Below, piece after piece: positions 25,833-34,324 of a stretch of 58,102 nt of DNA (positions are counted from its first letter, which is position 1; each line of letters starts with the position of its first letter). The stretch covers positions 1-58,102 of the forward strand of contig CAZRSW010000012.1 of NCBI GenBank assembly GCA_964602845.1, written 5' to 3'. The notes beneath the pieces were generated by a model that saw only the letters and a program-made list of their open reading frames with translations, was not told where the DNA came from and ran no database searches. Source of the DNA: CAZRSW01 sp964602845 (lineage in GTDB: Bacteria > Chloroflexota > Dehalococcoidia > Lucifugimonadales > UBA826). The position numbers and the translations under genes are program-made.

Positions 25833-26537
25833 ATGAAATTTGGCGTTATTGTATTCCCAGGGACTTGGAGTGATAGAGACTGTCATACGGTCATTGACGA
25901 AGTTTTACAAGAACCTGTGGAATATGTTTGGCATAAGGATGATTTATCATCGTCCATAGACTGCGTAATACTACCTGGTGGATTTTCTTACGGTGATTAC
26001 CTTCGTTGCGGAGCTATAGCCAAATTTTCCCCAGTAATGGAATCGGTAGTCGAATTTGCACTAAATGGAGGTGTTGTGCTCGGTATTTGCAATGGATTTC
26101 AGATACTCTGTGAGACTGGATTGTTGCCTGGAGTACTGATGAGGAATGATAACCTGCAATTTAGATGTGAATGGGCACACTTACGGGTGGAGAATGCTGA
26201 TACCCTGTTTACTTCGTTATGCGAGGAGGATGATGTTCTTGCTGTACCGATCTCTCACGGTGAAGGTAACTATTTTGCCGATGAAGAGACATTACGGAAT
26301 CTAGAAGATAGAGGACAAGTTGCATTTAGGTATTGTTCTGAGGCTGGGGAAGTGTCAGGAGAATTTAATCCAAATGGTTCATTGAATAATATTGCTGGGA
26401 TAACTAATCGAGAAGGAAACGTTCTGGGCATGATGCCACATCCAGAAAGGTGTTGCGATAGCTTAGTGGGTGGTAAGGATGGAGAATTCATATTTAGATC
26501 TATATTAGAAGCTAACGGATATCTAGATAGACGATGA
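25833..26537 (+). CDS. purQ: Phosphoribosylformylglycinamidine synthase, glutaminase subunit
   Basis: A 234-residue class I glutamine amidotransferase supplying ammonia for purine synthesis. It has FGVIVFPGTWSDRDC at the start, LPGGFSYGDYLRCGAIA, the nucleophile Cys in LGICNGFQIL at about 88, and the His-x-Glu in MMPHPERCCD near the C-terminus. It starts 7 bases after yqeY and is followed by purL, its complex partner. Confidence 0.96.
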   Translation: MKFGVIVFPGTWSDRDCHTVIDEVLQEPVEYVWHKDDLSSSIDCVILPGGFSYGDYLRCGAIAKFSPVMESVVEFALNGGVVLGICNGFQILCETGLLPGVLMRNDNLQFRCEWAHLRVENADTLFTSLCEEDDVLAVPISHGEGNYFADEETLRNLEDRGQVAFRYCSEAGEVSGEFNPNGSLNNIAGITNREGNVLGMMPHPERCCDSLVGGKDGEFIFRSILEANGYLDRR

Positions 26538-26621
26538 TTGAGGGGATACTTCTTCCACTAGTTGGTGAGTCCGGTATGGCAGCAACGGTTGTTTTAGCTA
26601 GAATTGGTAAGAGATAAAGGT

Positions 26622-28832
26622 ATGGGTTTTGACAAGAATATCCTAGATGATCTAGCGATATCTCAGAGTGAATACAAACTTATCTTGCAACGATTGGGTA
26701 GAGTCCCTAATCGTTTGGAGTTGGGCTTGTTCGGATCTCTTTGGAGTGAACATTGTGGGTATAAGCATTCTAAATTACTATTGAGGTTATTCCAGTCCAA
26801 AAATAATAGATTAATCGTCAAAGCGGGAGACGAAAATGCTGGGGTGGTGGATATTGGTGATGGGTTGGCGATAGTATTTAAAATCGAGTCTCACAATCAT
26901 CCATCAGCGGTCGAGCCATACGAGGGAGCTGCTACAGGGGTTGGAGGAATCGTTAGAGATATATTGGCAATGGGGGCACGTCCTATAGCTCTGTTAAATT
27001 CTTTACGGTTTGGACCGCTTGATCATGAAAGGAATAGATATCTGTTCGAAGGGGTGGTGTCAGGTATTTCAGGATATGGTAACTGTATTGGGATCCCGAA
27101 TATCGGGGGAGAAGTCGGGTTTGCAACTTCCTATACGGGTAATCCTCTCGTGAATGCGATGTGTATAGGATTAGTGGAGATCAAAAATCTTGTACGAGCT
27201 ACTTCAGGTGATAAAGGAAATGTTTTGTTGTTGGTTGGTTCAGGCACGGGTAGGGATGGAATCCACGGGGCATCAGGCTTAGCTTCCCGGACGTTTGAAG
27301 AAGACAGGGAATTACGACCTACTGTTCAAGTCGGAAATCCTTTTTTAGAGAAAATACTAATCGAATCTTGTCTTGAAGCGGTCCAGACTGGCCTGGTTGA
27401 CGGTTTGCAAGATTTAGGTGCTGCAGGGTTGACGAGTGCGTCCGTTGAGTGCGCTTCAAATGGAGGTACAGGCATTAAGCTATTCATGGATAAGATACCT
27501 TTAAGAGATGATGGTATGGAACCCTATGAGATTATGCTTTCTGAGACCCAAGAGAGAATGTTATTGTCAGTTAAACGAGATAATCTTAACCGCGTAAGCC
27601 AGGTGTTTGATAAATGGGATGTTGAGAATACAGTGATAGGCCAAGTTGTGGATGGGGATGCTATAGAGTTGATAGAGGAAGACGTGACGAAGGGCCATAT
27701 TCCGATAAACTTGCTTACTGATCCACCTCTTTACAGACCAGATGGGATAAAACCTGATTATCTGAAGGATTTGCAAAGTTATGAGTTGGACCGAGTTCCT
27801 TTGCCGACTGCTTCACCCTCCGCAGTATTTTTGGATCTGATTGCGTCACCAAATATATCGTCAAGAGTTTCTGTTTATAGGCAGTATGATCATCAAGTTC
27901 AGACGAATACAGTAATACCGCCAGGCAACGAAGCGGCTTTGCTGCGGATCAAAGGCACTTCCAAAGGCCTATCTGCAGCGACAGATGGAAATTCCCGAGC
28001 CTGTTATCTTGATCCATTTGTTGGAGGTGTGATCTCCGTTGCCGAGGCATGCAGGAACGTATCTTGTACAGGAGCTGAACCAATAGCATTGACTAATTGC
28101 CTAAACTTTGGCAATCCGGAAAACCCGGAAGTCTACTATCAGCTGGAACATTGTGTGAGAGGTATCGTCTCCGCAAGTGAGTCTTTTGATGCCCCGGTGA
28201 TAAGTGGAAATGTAAGTCTTTACAATGAGACAGGAAATAAATCAATTTACCCAACCCCCGTTATCGGGGCAGTTGGCTTGACAGAAAATGTTTCTCGACA
28301 TTGCGATATAGCTTTTAAAGAAGTTGGAGATATAGTTGTTTTGTTGGGGGCATCGATGGTAGCTGGGTATGCTTCGTCGTTGGCCGGGAGTGAATATCTG
28401 GAGGTTATCCATAATTTGGTGGCGGGCCAGCCTTCTATTGATATTGACAAGGAACTTTCTGTACAGGCAGCTTGTCGACGATTGATAAGTGAAGGTCTTG
28501 TTAAGTCTGCACATGATTGTTCTGATGGTGGATTAGCAGTTGCAATAGTTGAATCGTCAATCCAGGGGGATTTGGGATTTGGAGGGACAGTTGAGATAGA
28601 AGGCAGATGGGATGCTGCTTTGTTTGGGGAAGACCAATCTAGAATAGTTGTGTCTATTAACCATAAAGACCTAGATCTTTGTTCTAGTGTTTGTGAGGAG
28701 TACTCGGTTGAATGGTGTGTCTTGGGCAATGTACAAGAAGGTAGGTTTTCATTTTCAGGATTGATTGATCTGCCAATGTCGCAACTTAGTGAAATTTGGA
28801 CCCAATCGCTGGAACGACTGGCGGGTGGTTGA
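26622..28832 (+). CDS. purL: Phosphoribosylformylglycinamidine synthase, synthetase subunit
   Basis: The small (about 736-residue) form of PurL, which converts FGAR to FGAM with PurQ and normally PurS. Key blocks are SLWSEHCGYKHSK, KIESHNHPSAVEPYEGAATGVGGIVRD, GLQDLGAAGLTSASVE and NVSLYNETG in the second AIRS-like half, and SAHDCSDGGLAVAI late on. The ATG at 26622 has AAGAG at fair spacing; an in-frame TTG at 26604 is an alternative. No PurS-like ORF lies between yqeY and purL or just after it. Confidence 0.95.
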   Translation: MGFDKNILDDLAISQSEYKLILQRLGRVPNRLELGLFGSLWSEHCGYKHSKLLLRLFQSKNNRLIVKAGDENAGVVDIGDGLAIVFKIESHNHPSAVEPYEGAATGVGGIVRDILAMGARPIALLNSLRFGPLDHERNRYLFEGVVSGISGYGNCIGIPNIGGEVGFATSYTGNPLVNAMCIGLVEIKNLVRATSGDKGNVLLLVGSGTGRDGIHGASGLASRTFEEDRELRPTVQVGNPFLEKILIESCLEAVQTGLVDGLQDLGAAGLTSASVECASNGGTGIKLFMDKIPLRDDGMEPYEIMLSETQERMLLSVKRDNLNRVSQVFDKWDVENTVIGQVVDGDAIELIEEDVTKGHIPINLLTDPPLYRPDGIKPDYLKDLQSYELDRVPLPTASPSAVFLDLIASPNISSRVSVYRQYDHQVQTNTVIPPGNEAALLRIKGTSKGLSAATDGNSRACYLDPFVGGVISVAEACRNVSCTGAEPIALTNCLNFGNPENPEVYYQLEHCVRGIVSASESFDAPVISGNVSLYNETGNKSIYPTPVIGAVGLTENVSRHCDIAFKEVGDIVVLLGASMVAGYASSLAGSEYLEVIHNLVAGQPSIDIDKELSVQAACRRLISEGLVKSAHDCSDGGLAVAIVESSIQGDLGFGGTVEIEGRWDAALFGEDQSRIVVSINHKDLDLCSSVCEEYSVEWCVLGNVQEGRFSFSGLIDLPMSQLSEIWTQSLERLAGG

Positions 28833-28868
28833 TCTCATTCCCATATAAATTTCATGGTATATTTTGGT

Positions 28869-28897
28869 TTGACACTATGTTGCCCTCATGCTAGATT
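28869..28897 (+). promoter_or_regulatory. Promoter upstream of the FmdB-type gene
   Basis: TTGACA (28869-28874), a 17-bp spacer and TAGATT (28892-28897) make a good housekeeping promoter about 55 bp before the TTG start. The leader holds two imperfect GGTCGGCC/GGTTCGGCC copies. Confidence 0.6.
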
Positions 28898-28952
28898 TAA
28901 GTGCGGTCGGCCTGTTTTTGGTTCGGCCCTTTCTATTTGACTGGAGGGGATT

Positions 28953-29312
28953 TTGCCTAGATACGATTATCTTTGCGGTTCATGCCAAGAAAGATTCGAA
29001 TTAAAGCTGAGTTTTAGCGCTGAAATAGAGCAGCCGTGCGTGAAATGTGGCTCAGAGGCTCAAAGACAATTTGTTGCTGTGCCAGTTGTTTTTAAGGGTA
29101 GCGGTTGGTACGTGAATGACTATGGTAAGAAGGGAAGTGCGGCAGGAGTTTCTCCTCAGAATGATAATTCAGATGACAAGACTGAAGATTCCTCTAAGTC
29201 TGATTCCAAAGACAATAAGGTGAAAGATAAGGCGCAATCAGACAGTAGTGGTAACAAGAATCAAAGTGATGATAAGAAGGTTGCATCCTCTAAGTCTCCC
29301 TCCAGTGATTGA
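28953..29312 (+). CDS. FmdB-family zinc-ribbon protein
   Basis: A 119-residue protein opening with PRYDYLCGSCQERFELKLSF and PCVKCGSEAQRQF. This gives the two CxxC pairs of the FmdB/putative-regulatory zinc ribbon, followed by the family's FKGSGWYVNDY. The last 55 residues are a low-complexity Ser/Asp/Lys tail (NSDDKTEDSSKSDSKDNK) expected to be disordered. Such proteins are widespread, and their function is unproven. The TTG start has GGAGGGG before it. It ends 3 bases before dtd. Confidence 0.88.
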   Translation: MPRYDYLCGSCQERFELKLSFSAEIEQPCVKCGSEAQRQFVAVPVVFKGSGWYVNDYGKKGSAAGVSPQNDNSDDKTEDSSKSDSKDNKVKDKAQSDSSGNKNQSDDKKVASSKSPSSD

Positions 29313-29315
29313 TTA

Positions 29316-29762
29316 TTGAGAATACTTCTCCAGAGAGTTAGCTGTGCTCAAGTTACCGCTGAAGGAGAGACGCTAGCAAATATAGGCCGAGGCTTGGTGT
29401 TATTTGTTGGAGTAGCTCGGGACGATACGGCACAAGATGTTTGTTATGTGGTGCGAAAAATTTTGGCATTGCGGGTCTTCCCAGACCACGCTGGCAGATT
29501 TGACAAGTCGATACGTGACATTGATGGCGAGGTGATGCTGGTTAGCCAGTTTACCTTGCTGGCTCAGACCAAGCACGGTAGGCGTCCCAATTTTGAACAC
29601 GCTATGTCGTCGGCGCAGGCGGTTGAGGTATTTAACGATGTTGTCAAAAGATTTAAAGAGTCAGGATTGTCTGTTACTGTCGGGCGCTTTGGGGCCAACA
29701 TGGATGTGAAATTGATAAATGAAGGGCCGGTTACGATTCTGGTTGATAGCCATGATAGATGA
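29316..29762 (+). CDS. dtd: D-aminoacyl-tRNA deacylase
   Basis: A 148-residue enzyme hydrolysing D-amino acids (and glycine mischarged on tRNA-Ala) from tRNA. It matches Dtd throughout: MRILLQRVSCAQVTAEGE, GRGLVLFVGV, VMLVSQFTLLAQTKHGRRP with the SQFTL motif, and the C-terminal NEGPVTILVDS carrying the cross-subunit GP motif. It begins at a TTG three bases after the preceding stop, so the two genes are coupled. It converges with nadC. Confidence 0.95.
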   Translation: MRILLQRVSCAQVTAEGETLANIGRGLVLFVGVARDDTAQDVCYVVRKILALRVFPDHAGRFDKSIRDIDGEVMLVSQFTLLAQTKHGRRPNFEHAMSSAQAVEVFNDVVKRFKESGLSVTVGRFGANMDVKLINEGPVTILVDSHDR

Positions 29763-29777
29763 AGAGAGCGACCTTTA

Positions 29778-30623
29778 TTAGGTTATGTCTAGGCTCAGAT
29801 CTAGACTCGGCGCAGAATGTGTAAGTGCTCCGATAGATATAATATCTACTCCGGTATTGGCTATGTCGCGAACTCTTGACAGGCTGATACCGCCCGACGC
29901 TTCTGTTACTGCTTTACCTTGGCACATCTCTATAACTATTTCCATATCTCCATTAGACATATTGTCCAACAAAAGGATTTCTGCTCCTGCATGAAGGGCT
30001 GATTCCGCTTGGGCGACGTTTTCTACTTCAACCTCGACTTTTATTGTGTGAGAAGAAAGTTTGTAGGCTTTACGAACAACGTCTTCCAAGCTTAGTCCAT
30101 CTTTTGCTAAGGCACGAAAGTGGTTGTCCTTTATCAAGATACCGTCTGCAAGATTGTGCCGATGATTACTACCTCCGCCCATTCTAACGGCATACTTTTC
30201 AAGATATCGAAATCCAGGAGTTGTTTTTCTGGTGTCAACTATTTTTGCATTGGTTCCGGAAACCTCTCTGACAAATTTGGAGGTTTGTGTCGCTATTCCA
30301 CTGAGCTTCCTGATAAAGTTCAAAGCAGTGCGCTCCGCAGTCAGGATGGATGCGAGGGAGCCGCTGATTGTAGCAACCTCTGATCCCACCACCACGGTAT
30401 CACCATCAGTCAATATCGATTTTACGGACAGACTCGGGTCTATTTTTTTAAAGACTTCTAAAGCTATAGGAGTACCGGCAACAATTCCTACTTCGTCTGA
30501 AACAATGATGGCATCACCGGCGGTGTCGCTAGAGATGAGCGCTTCAGTAGTTGCATCACCCATGGAACAGTCTTCCATGATGGCTCTATCTATTAATTGT
30601 AAGGTATTAGGGTTTAGGATCAT
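29778..30623 (-). CDS. nadC: Nicotinate-nucleotide diphosphorylase (quinolinate phosphoribosyltransferase)
   Basis: A 281-residue type II phosphoribosyltransferase making nicotinate mononucleotide from quinolinate. Signature blocks are IVDTRKTTPGFRYLEKYAVRMGGGSNHRHNL-type sequence (DTRKTTPG, GGGSNHRHNL), DGILIKDNH, VEVEVEN and EASGGISLSRV. It lies downstream of nadA with a 78-bp gap on the same strand, so the two steps of quinolinate formation and use are together. Confidence 0.95.
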   Translation of the reverse strand: MILNPNTLQLIDRAIMEDCSMGDATTEALISSDTAGDAIIVSDEVGIVAGTPIALEVFKKIDPSLSVKSILTDGDTVVVGSEVATISGSLASILTAERTALNFIRKLSGIATQTSKFVREVSGTNAKIVDTRKTTPGFRYLEKYAVRMGGGSNHRHNLADGILIKDNHFRALAKDGLSLEDVVRKAYKLSSHTIKVEVEVENVAQAESALHAGAEILLLDNMSNGDMEIVIEMCQGKAVTEASGGISLSRVRDIANTGVDIISIGALTHSAPSLDLSLDIT

Positions 30624-30701
30624 GTGAGATTGAAGTTTGCTGTTAATGATTCGGAATGTTGTTGGTCTATATCGAAGTGGGTTATCCTAGTTTTTTAATC
30701 C

Positions 30702-31907
30702 TTACGATATTTCTAGCATCCGTTTTAGAGCAACAAGGGAATGCTGCCGGGTTTCATCGTCAACCTTGATAGGGTTTACTACGATTCCCTCAACCAATCC
30801 ATCAAGTACCCAGGATAGATAAGCAGGATGAATGCGATACATTGTAGAGCATGGGCATACAACTGGGTCGAGGCAAAACACGGTCTTATCTTTGTTCTCA
30901 GCAGCGATGCGGTTTACAAGACTAACCTCAGTACCGATTGCCCAACTAGTATTCGGTGGAGCTGAATAGATGGTATCTTTGATGTATTCTGTTGAACCAC
31001 AATAATCCGCTGTCTTCACAACCTCTTGGGTGCATTCAGGATGTACCACTACTTTAACATCAGGATGTGATTTTCGGGCTTTCTCGATTTGGTCTACTGT
31101 GAATCTGGTGTGTACTGAACAATGACCTTTCCACAGTATTAATTTAGCCTGCGATATGGATTCTTCGCTGTTTCCACCAAGAGGTTTGAAAGGGTCCCAA
31201 ATAATCATGTCTGATAGACTTAATCCTAACTTCACACCAGTATTTCTTCCCAGATGTTGATCTGGCAAGAACAAGATTTTTCCAGTTTTCTTGTACGCCC
31301 AATTGAAAGTGGCCGAGGCATTTGATGAGGTGCATACTATCCCGTTGTTTTTTCCGCATAAAGCCTTGATTGCTGCTGTGGAGTTCATGTAGGTTACGGG
31401 GGTCACTACGTCTGTTCCTAATATGTCTAACAGGGCATCCCAACAGTCCGCCACGTCTTCGGTTTCTGCCATGTCGGCCATGGAACAACCCGCAGCTAAA
31501 TTGGGCAGAATGACATTTTGGCTAGGATCGCTAAGAATATCTGCCGTCTCAGCCATAAAGTGGACTCCACAAAAAATTATGTTGTCTACATCCCTTTGGG
31601 TGGCAGCATATTGAGAAAGTTTGAACGAATCTCCTCTCAGATCGGCAAATTTTATGATTTCTTCTCTTTGGTAATGATGCCCTAGAATTAAGGTGGAGTC
31701 ACCCAATTTTTTCCTCGCAACGGAAATATTATGGTCTAATTCCTCTGGGCTAGTCCGCATATAGCTGACTGGAAGTTTTTGCCAACGGACTTTGGCTTTG
31801 AATTCCTCCTCGAGAGTCTTTGAAACCAGCTCTCCTTCTGATTGGCAGAAAGCCGGTTGTTCTATTTCAGTGATCGGGATCTGGTTTGCTCTAGATTTTG
31901 TGATCAT
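30702..31907 (-). CDS. nadA: Quinolinate synthase
   Basis: A 401-residue 4Fe-4S enzyme condensing iminoaspartate with dihydroxyacetone phosphate. It has LILGHHYQREEIIKFAD near residue 75, IIFCGVHFMAETADIL with the first cluster Cys, VVTPVTYMNSTAAIKA with a conserved Tyr/Asn block, PDQHLGRNTG, VHPECTQEVV, and the late CPCSTMYRIHPAYL supplying another cluster Cys. The ATG at 31907 has GGAGAA ten bases before it; a TTG at 31913 sits too close to that SD. No nadB (aspartate oxidase) is present here. Confidence 0.95.
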   Translation of the reverse strand: MITKSRANQIPITEIEQPAFCQSEGELVSKTLEEEFKAKVRWQKLPVSYMRTSPEELDHNISVARKKLGDSTLILGHHYQREEIIKFADLRGDSFKLSQYAATQRDVDNIIFCGVHFMAETADILSDPSQNVILPNLAAGCSMADMAETEDVADCWDALLDILGTDVVTPVTYMNSTAAIKALCGKNNGIVCTSSNASATFNWAYKKTGKILFLPDQHLGRNTGVKLGLSLSDMIIWDPFKPLGGNSEESISQAKLILWKGHCSVHTRFTVDQIEKARKSHPDVKVVVHPECTQEVVKTADYCGSTEYIKDTIYSAPPNTSWAIGTEVSLVNRIAAENKDKTVFCLDPVVCPCSTMYRIHPAYLSWVLDGLVEGIVVNPIKVDDETRQHSLVALKRMLEIS

Positions 31908-31923
31908 TTTCAAGTTCTCCGAT

Positions 31924-33216
31924 CTACTTCGTTGAAAGGCTTGATGTTACGGGTGAACCTTGAAGGAACCAAGGACTGGTTTCGTTAATTTCTATGTCAA
32001 CCATATCACCGGGTTTACATTTTTCGTCGTCGAAAAATACCAGTTTATCGTTTCTATTTCTGCCGAACCATCTACCTTTCTTTTTTCCCTCGACGAGTAT
32101 TTCTTGAGTTTCCCCCATTAACTTAGAGTTGATTTCAGAAAGAATTGTTTGTTGCTCGGAATCTATAGTCTTAAGGCGATCTTTTTTCACATCATCTGGT
32201 ACATCATCGCTGTATTGTCTGTGAGCGATGGTACCAGATCTAACAGAATAGGCTGCTGAGTGTATCTTATCAAATCTAATGTCTTTAATTAAATTTAGTG
32301 TGTTGGCAAATTGGGAATTTGTCTCCCCACAGAAACCGACTATTAGATCCGTACTGAGGGTTACTCCAGGAATTCGATCCCTGATTTTATACACTAGTTC
32401 TCTATACTCTTTGTTGGTATAGCCTCTCCGCATCTGTTTCAAGACCTTGTCATCGCCTGACTGAAATGGCAGGTTAATATGCTCACAAACTTTATCCAAA
32501 CTATTTACCGCGTCTATGATGCTTTCGTCCATGTCATTTGGATGTGAAGTTAAAAACCTAATACGTTGTAATCCTTCGACTTTATTTACTGCGTACAATA
32601 AGTCCGCTAAGTTGATATCATTTGATAAGTCGTGCCCATACGAGTCAACATTTTGACCCAGTAGAGTTACCTCTTTAACTCCTCTTTGTACGAGCGAGGA
32701 TGTCTCCTCCACAATCTCTTTAATAGGTCTGCTATTTTCTCGGCCTCTTCGGTAGGGAATGATACAGAATGAGCAGAATTTGTCGCAGCCATGTATTATC
32801 GGAATAAATGTTGACACATTTGGCGTGGCAGTTAATGGCCCTATACAACCCTCTCTATCAACACCCATTCGACGGGATACTAGGTCTAGGAGAGGATCAT
32901 ATTGTTGAGGAGGCATGAATACGTCGACGTATGGAAATTGTTTTTCAAGGGCATCAGTTTTTGGCCCAACCATACAGCCCATTACTGCGAGTATTTTCTC
33001 AGGATGGAGTTCTTTATCAGGTTTGATGCTGGTTAGGGTTCCAACTGCCTTGTCCTCGGCATTCTTACGCACAACACATGTGTTTAGTACAACTACATCA
33101 GCCTCTTTTCGGTCCAAGGTTCTAGATAGCCCGAGTTGTCTTAAAGCATCCTCCAATCTTTCAGAGTCTGCCTTGTTCATTTGGCAACCGGTTGTCCAAA
33201 CATGAAATTTGTTCAT
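31924..33216 (-). CDS. miaB: tRNA-2-methylthio-N6-dimethylallyladenosine synthase
   Basis: A 430-residue radical-SAM methylthiotransferase acting on A37 of tRNAs that read codons starting with U. The N-terminal UPF0004 domain starts TTGCQMNKADSERL and includes LNTCVVRKNAEDKA. The radical-SAM triad is in CDKFCSFCIIPYRRGRENSR at about 145-165. A C-terminal TRAM domain contains ILVEGKKKGRWFGRNRNDK, which is typical of MiaB rather than RimO. It follows tRNA-Ser(GCT) by 48 bp and runs into nadA. Confidence 0.93.
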   Translation of the reverse strand: MNKFHVWTTGCQMNKADSERLEDALRQLGLSRTLDRKEADVVVLNTCVVRKNAEDKAVGTLTSIKPDKELHPEKILAVMGCMVGPKTDALEKQFPYVDVFMPPQQYDPLLDLVSRRMGVDREGCIGPLTATPNVSTFIPIIHGCDKFCSFCIIPYRRGRENSRPIKEIVEETSSLVQRGVKEVTLLGQNVDSYGHDLSNDINLADLLYAVNKVEGLQRIRFLTSHPNDMDESIIDAVNSLDKVCEHINLPFQSGDDKVLKQMRRGYTNKEYRELVYKIRDRIPGVTLSTDLIVGFCGETNSQFANTLNLIKDIRFDKIHSAAYSVRSGTIAHRQYSDDVPDDVKKDRLKTIDSEQQTILSEINSKLMGETQEILVEGKKKGRWFGRNRNDKLVFFDDEKCKPGDMVDIEINETSPWFLQGSPVTSSLSTK

Positions 33217-33264
33217 ATTAGCCTATAAACTGAGTCTGACTTTGTGTTTTTACATCCAAAGCGG

Positions 33265-33353
33265 CGGAGGGAATGGGATTCGAACCCATGAGAGGGCTTT
33301 CACCCCCTAACCGCTTAGCAGGCGGCCGCACTAGACCTCTATGCGATCCCTCC
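33265..33353 (-). tRNA. tRNA-Ser (GCT anticodon)
   Basis: A class II tRNA with long variable arm on the minus strand. The acceptor GGAGGGA pairs with TCCCTCC, the anticodon stem CCGCC-CTGCTAA loop gives GCT (33317-33319), the variable arm is GGTTAGGGGGTGAAAGCCCTCTC-like, and the T-arm has GGTTCGAATCC. The discriminator is G. CCA is not encoded (CCG follows), so it needs CCA-adding enzyme. Confidence 0.95.
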
Positions 33354-33367
33354 CTTTTAGGAAGACT

Positions 33368-33397
33368 ATTATAATAGTCGATGGGAGTATCGATCAA
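33368..33397 (-). promoter_or_regulatory. Promoter of tRNA-Ser with a palindrome over the -10
   Basis: On the minus strand TTGATC (33397-33392), an 18-bp spacer and a perfect TATAAT (33373-33368) lie about 15 bp before the tRNA. The -10 sits in the perfect 16-bp palindrome GACTATTATAATAGTC at 33364-33379, which carries TATAAT on both strands. Confidence 0.65.
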
Positions 33398-33536
33398 CTA
33401 ACATCAACTATGAAGCAACTTGCTAATAACGTTTCCTCAAAGGGTACACCATGATACATCAATCCGATTGTCCGTGAGCTATATTCTATGTTAAAAAAAG
33501 ATTGAGTCTGTTTTCTGAACCTGTGTAAAGTGAAAA

Positions 33537-33980
33537 TCAATCCATTGGCCTAAAACCAGCAGAATCTTCTATCCAGACTTCGCCTCCCTCAAAATGTTCC
33601 TTTTTCCATATTGGTACTATCTGTTTTATTCTGTCCACGGAATATTCCGTGGCATCAAAAGCCTCTTTTCTATGGCTTGAGCCTACAGCAACTACAAGGC
33701 TTGCTTCCCCGATGTTTACTCGTCCTAGTCGATGGGCTATCGAAACCTTAACGTCCCAATTTTGGCACATTTCGTTCGCTATTTCCTCTAATTTGGTTTG
33801 GGCCATCGATTGATAAGCTTCGTATTCTAGGAAAAGAACATTTCGGTCACCAGTGTGATCTCTTGTAACCCCAATGAATGTCACTAATGCTCCATGGTTG
33901 TCTTCTCTTACTGATAGGCTGATCTTAGCTGGGTCTAGCGACGATTCAGTAATAGTTACGAAATATTTATTCGTATCCAC
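33537..33980 (-). CDS. moaE: Molybdopterin synthase catalytic subunit
   Basis: A 147-residue MoaE, which with MoaD inserts two sulfurs into cyclic pyranopterin to form molybdopterin. It shows GALVTFIGVTRDHTGDRNV, LEYEAYQSMAQ, IAHRLGRVNIGEASLVVAVGSSHRKEAF and PIWKKEHFEGGEVW with the active-site Lys pair. GTG start; its SD (AAGGAAGG) lies in the last codons of moaD, 5 bases away. Only the synthase pair of the pathway is in the window. Confidence 0.94.
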   Translation of the reverse strand: MDTNKYFVTITESSLDPAKISLSVREDNHGALVTFIGVTRDHTGDRNVLFLEYEAYQSMAQTKLEEIANEMCQNWDVKVSIAHRLGRVNIGEASLVVAVGSSHRKEAFDATEYSVDRIKQIVPIWKKEHFEGGEVWIEDSAGFRPMD

Positions 33981-33985
33981 CGAAG

Positions 33986-34255
33986 TTATCCTTCCTTTTT
34001 GCTTACATAAGCTCCACCACTGACAGGCGGTATCAATGCTACTTGATCATTATTTCTCAAATGATGGTCATGGTTTCTGTATTCTTCATTAACGGCTGCC
34101 ACAATGGTAGCAGGATTTGTGCTAATGTTAGGTAATTGAGCACAAATCTCGGTAATAAGATCCCCAAGCGTTGAGTGATCTGCCAAGCAAAGATCCATCG
34201 TGCTCATTCCCGCTTTGTCTCTATATGAGGCGAAAAATAATATCTTGATTCTCAG
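33986..34255 (-). CDS. moaD: Molybdopterin synthase sulfur-carrier subunit with C-terminal extension
   Basis: A ubiquitin-like sulfur carrier. The ATG at 34207 would remove the first strand. Reading upstream in frame gives RIKILFFASYRDKAGMSTMD, the normal MoaD N-terminus, with a CTG (34255-34253) directly after an in-frame TAA and GGGAGG seven bases before it. I therefore infer a CTG start and 89 residues. The C-terminal ALIPPVSGG, where MoaD normally stops after the Gly-Gly that becomes the thiocarboxylate, continues for eight more residues (AYVSKKEG). Removal of the tail would be needed for standard chemistry. The moaE SD overlaps these extra codons. Confidence 0.8.
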   Translation of the reverse strand: MRIKILFFASYRDKAGMSTMDLCLADHSTLGDLITEICAQLPNISTNPATIVAAVNEEYRNHDHHLRNNDQVALIPPVSGGAYVSKKEG

Positions 34256-34324
34256 TTAATGTCCTCCCTGTCACTAAAGTCTCCACTGGTTCAAAGGTCT
34301 CCAGTCTTGGATAGTGCCGTAGGA

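Noticed and set aside
28905..28940. Stem-loop in the leader of the FmdB-type gene
   Set aside because: The two GGCC-containing copies are direct rather than inverted repeats beyond four bases.
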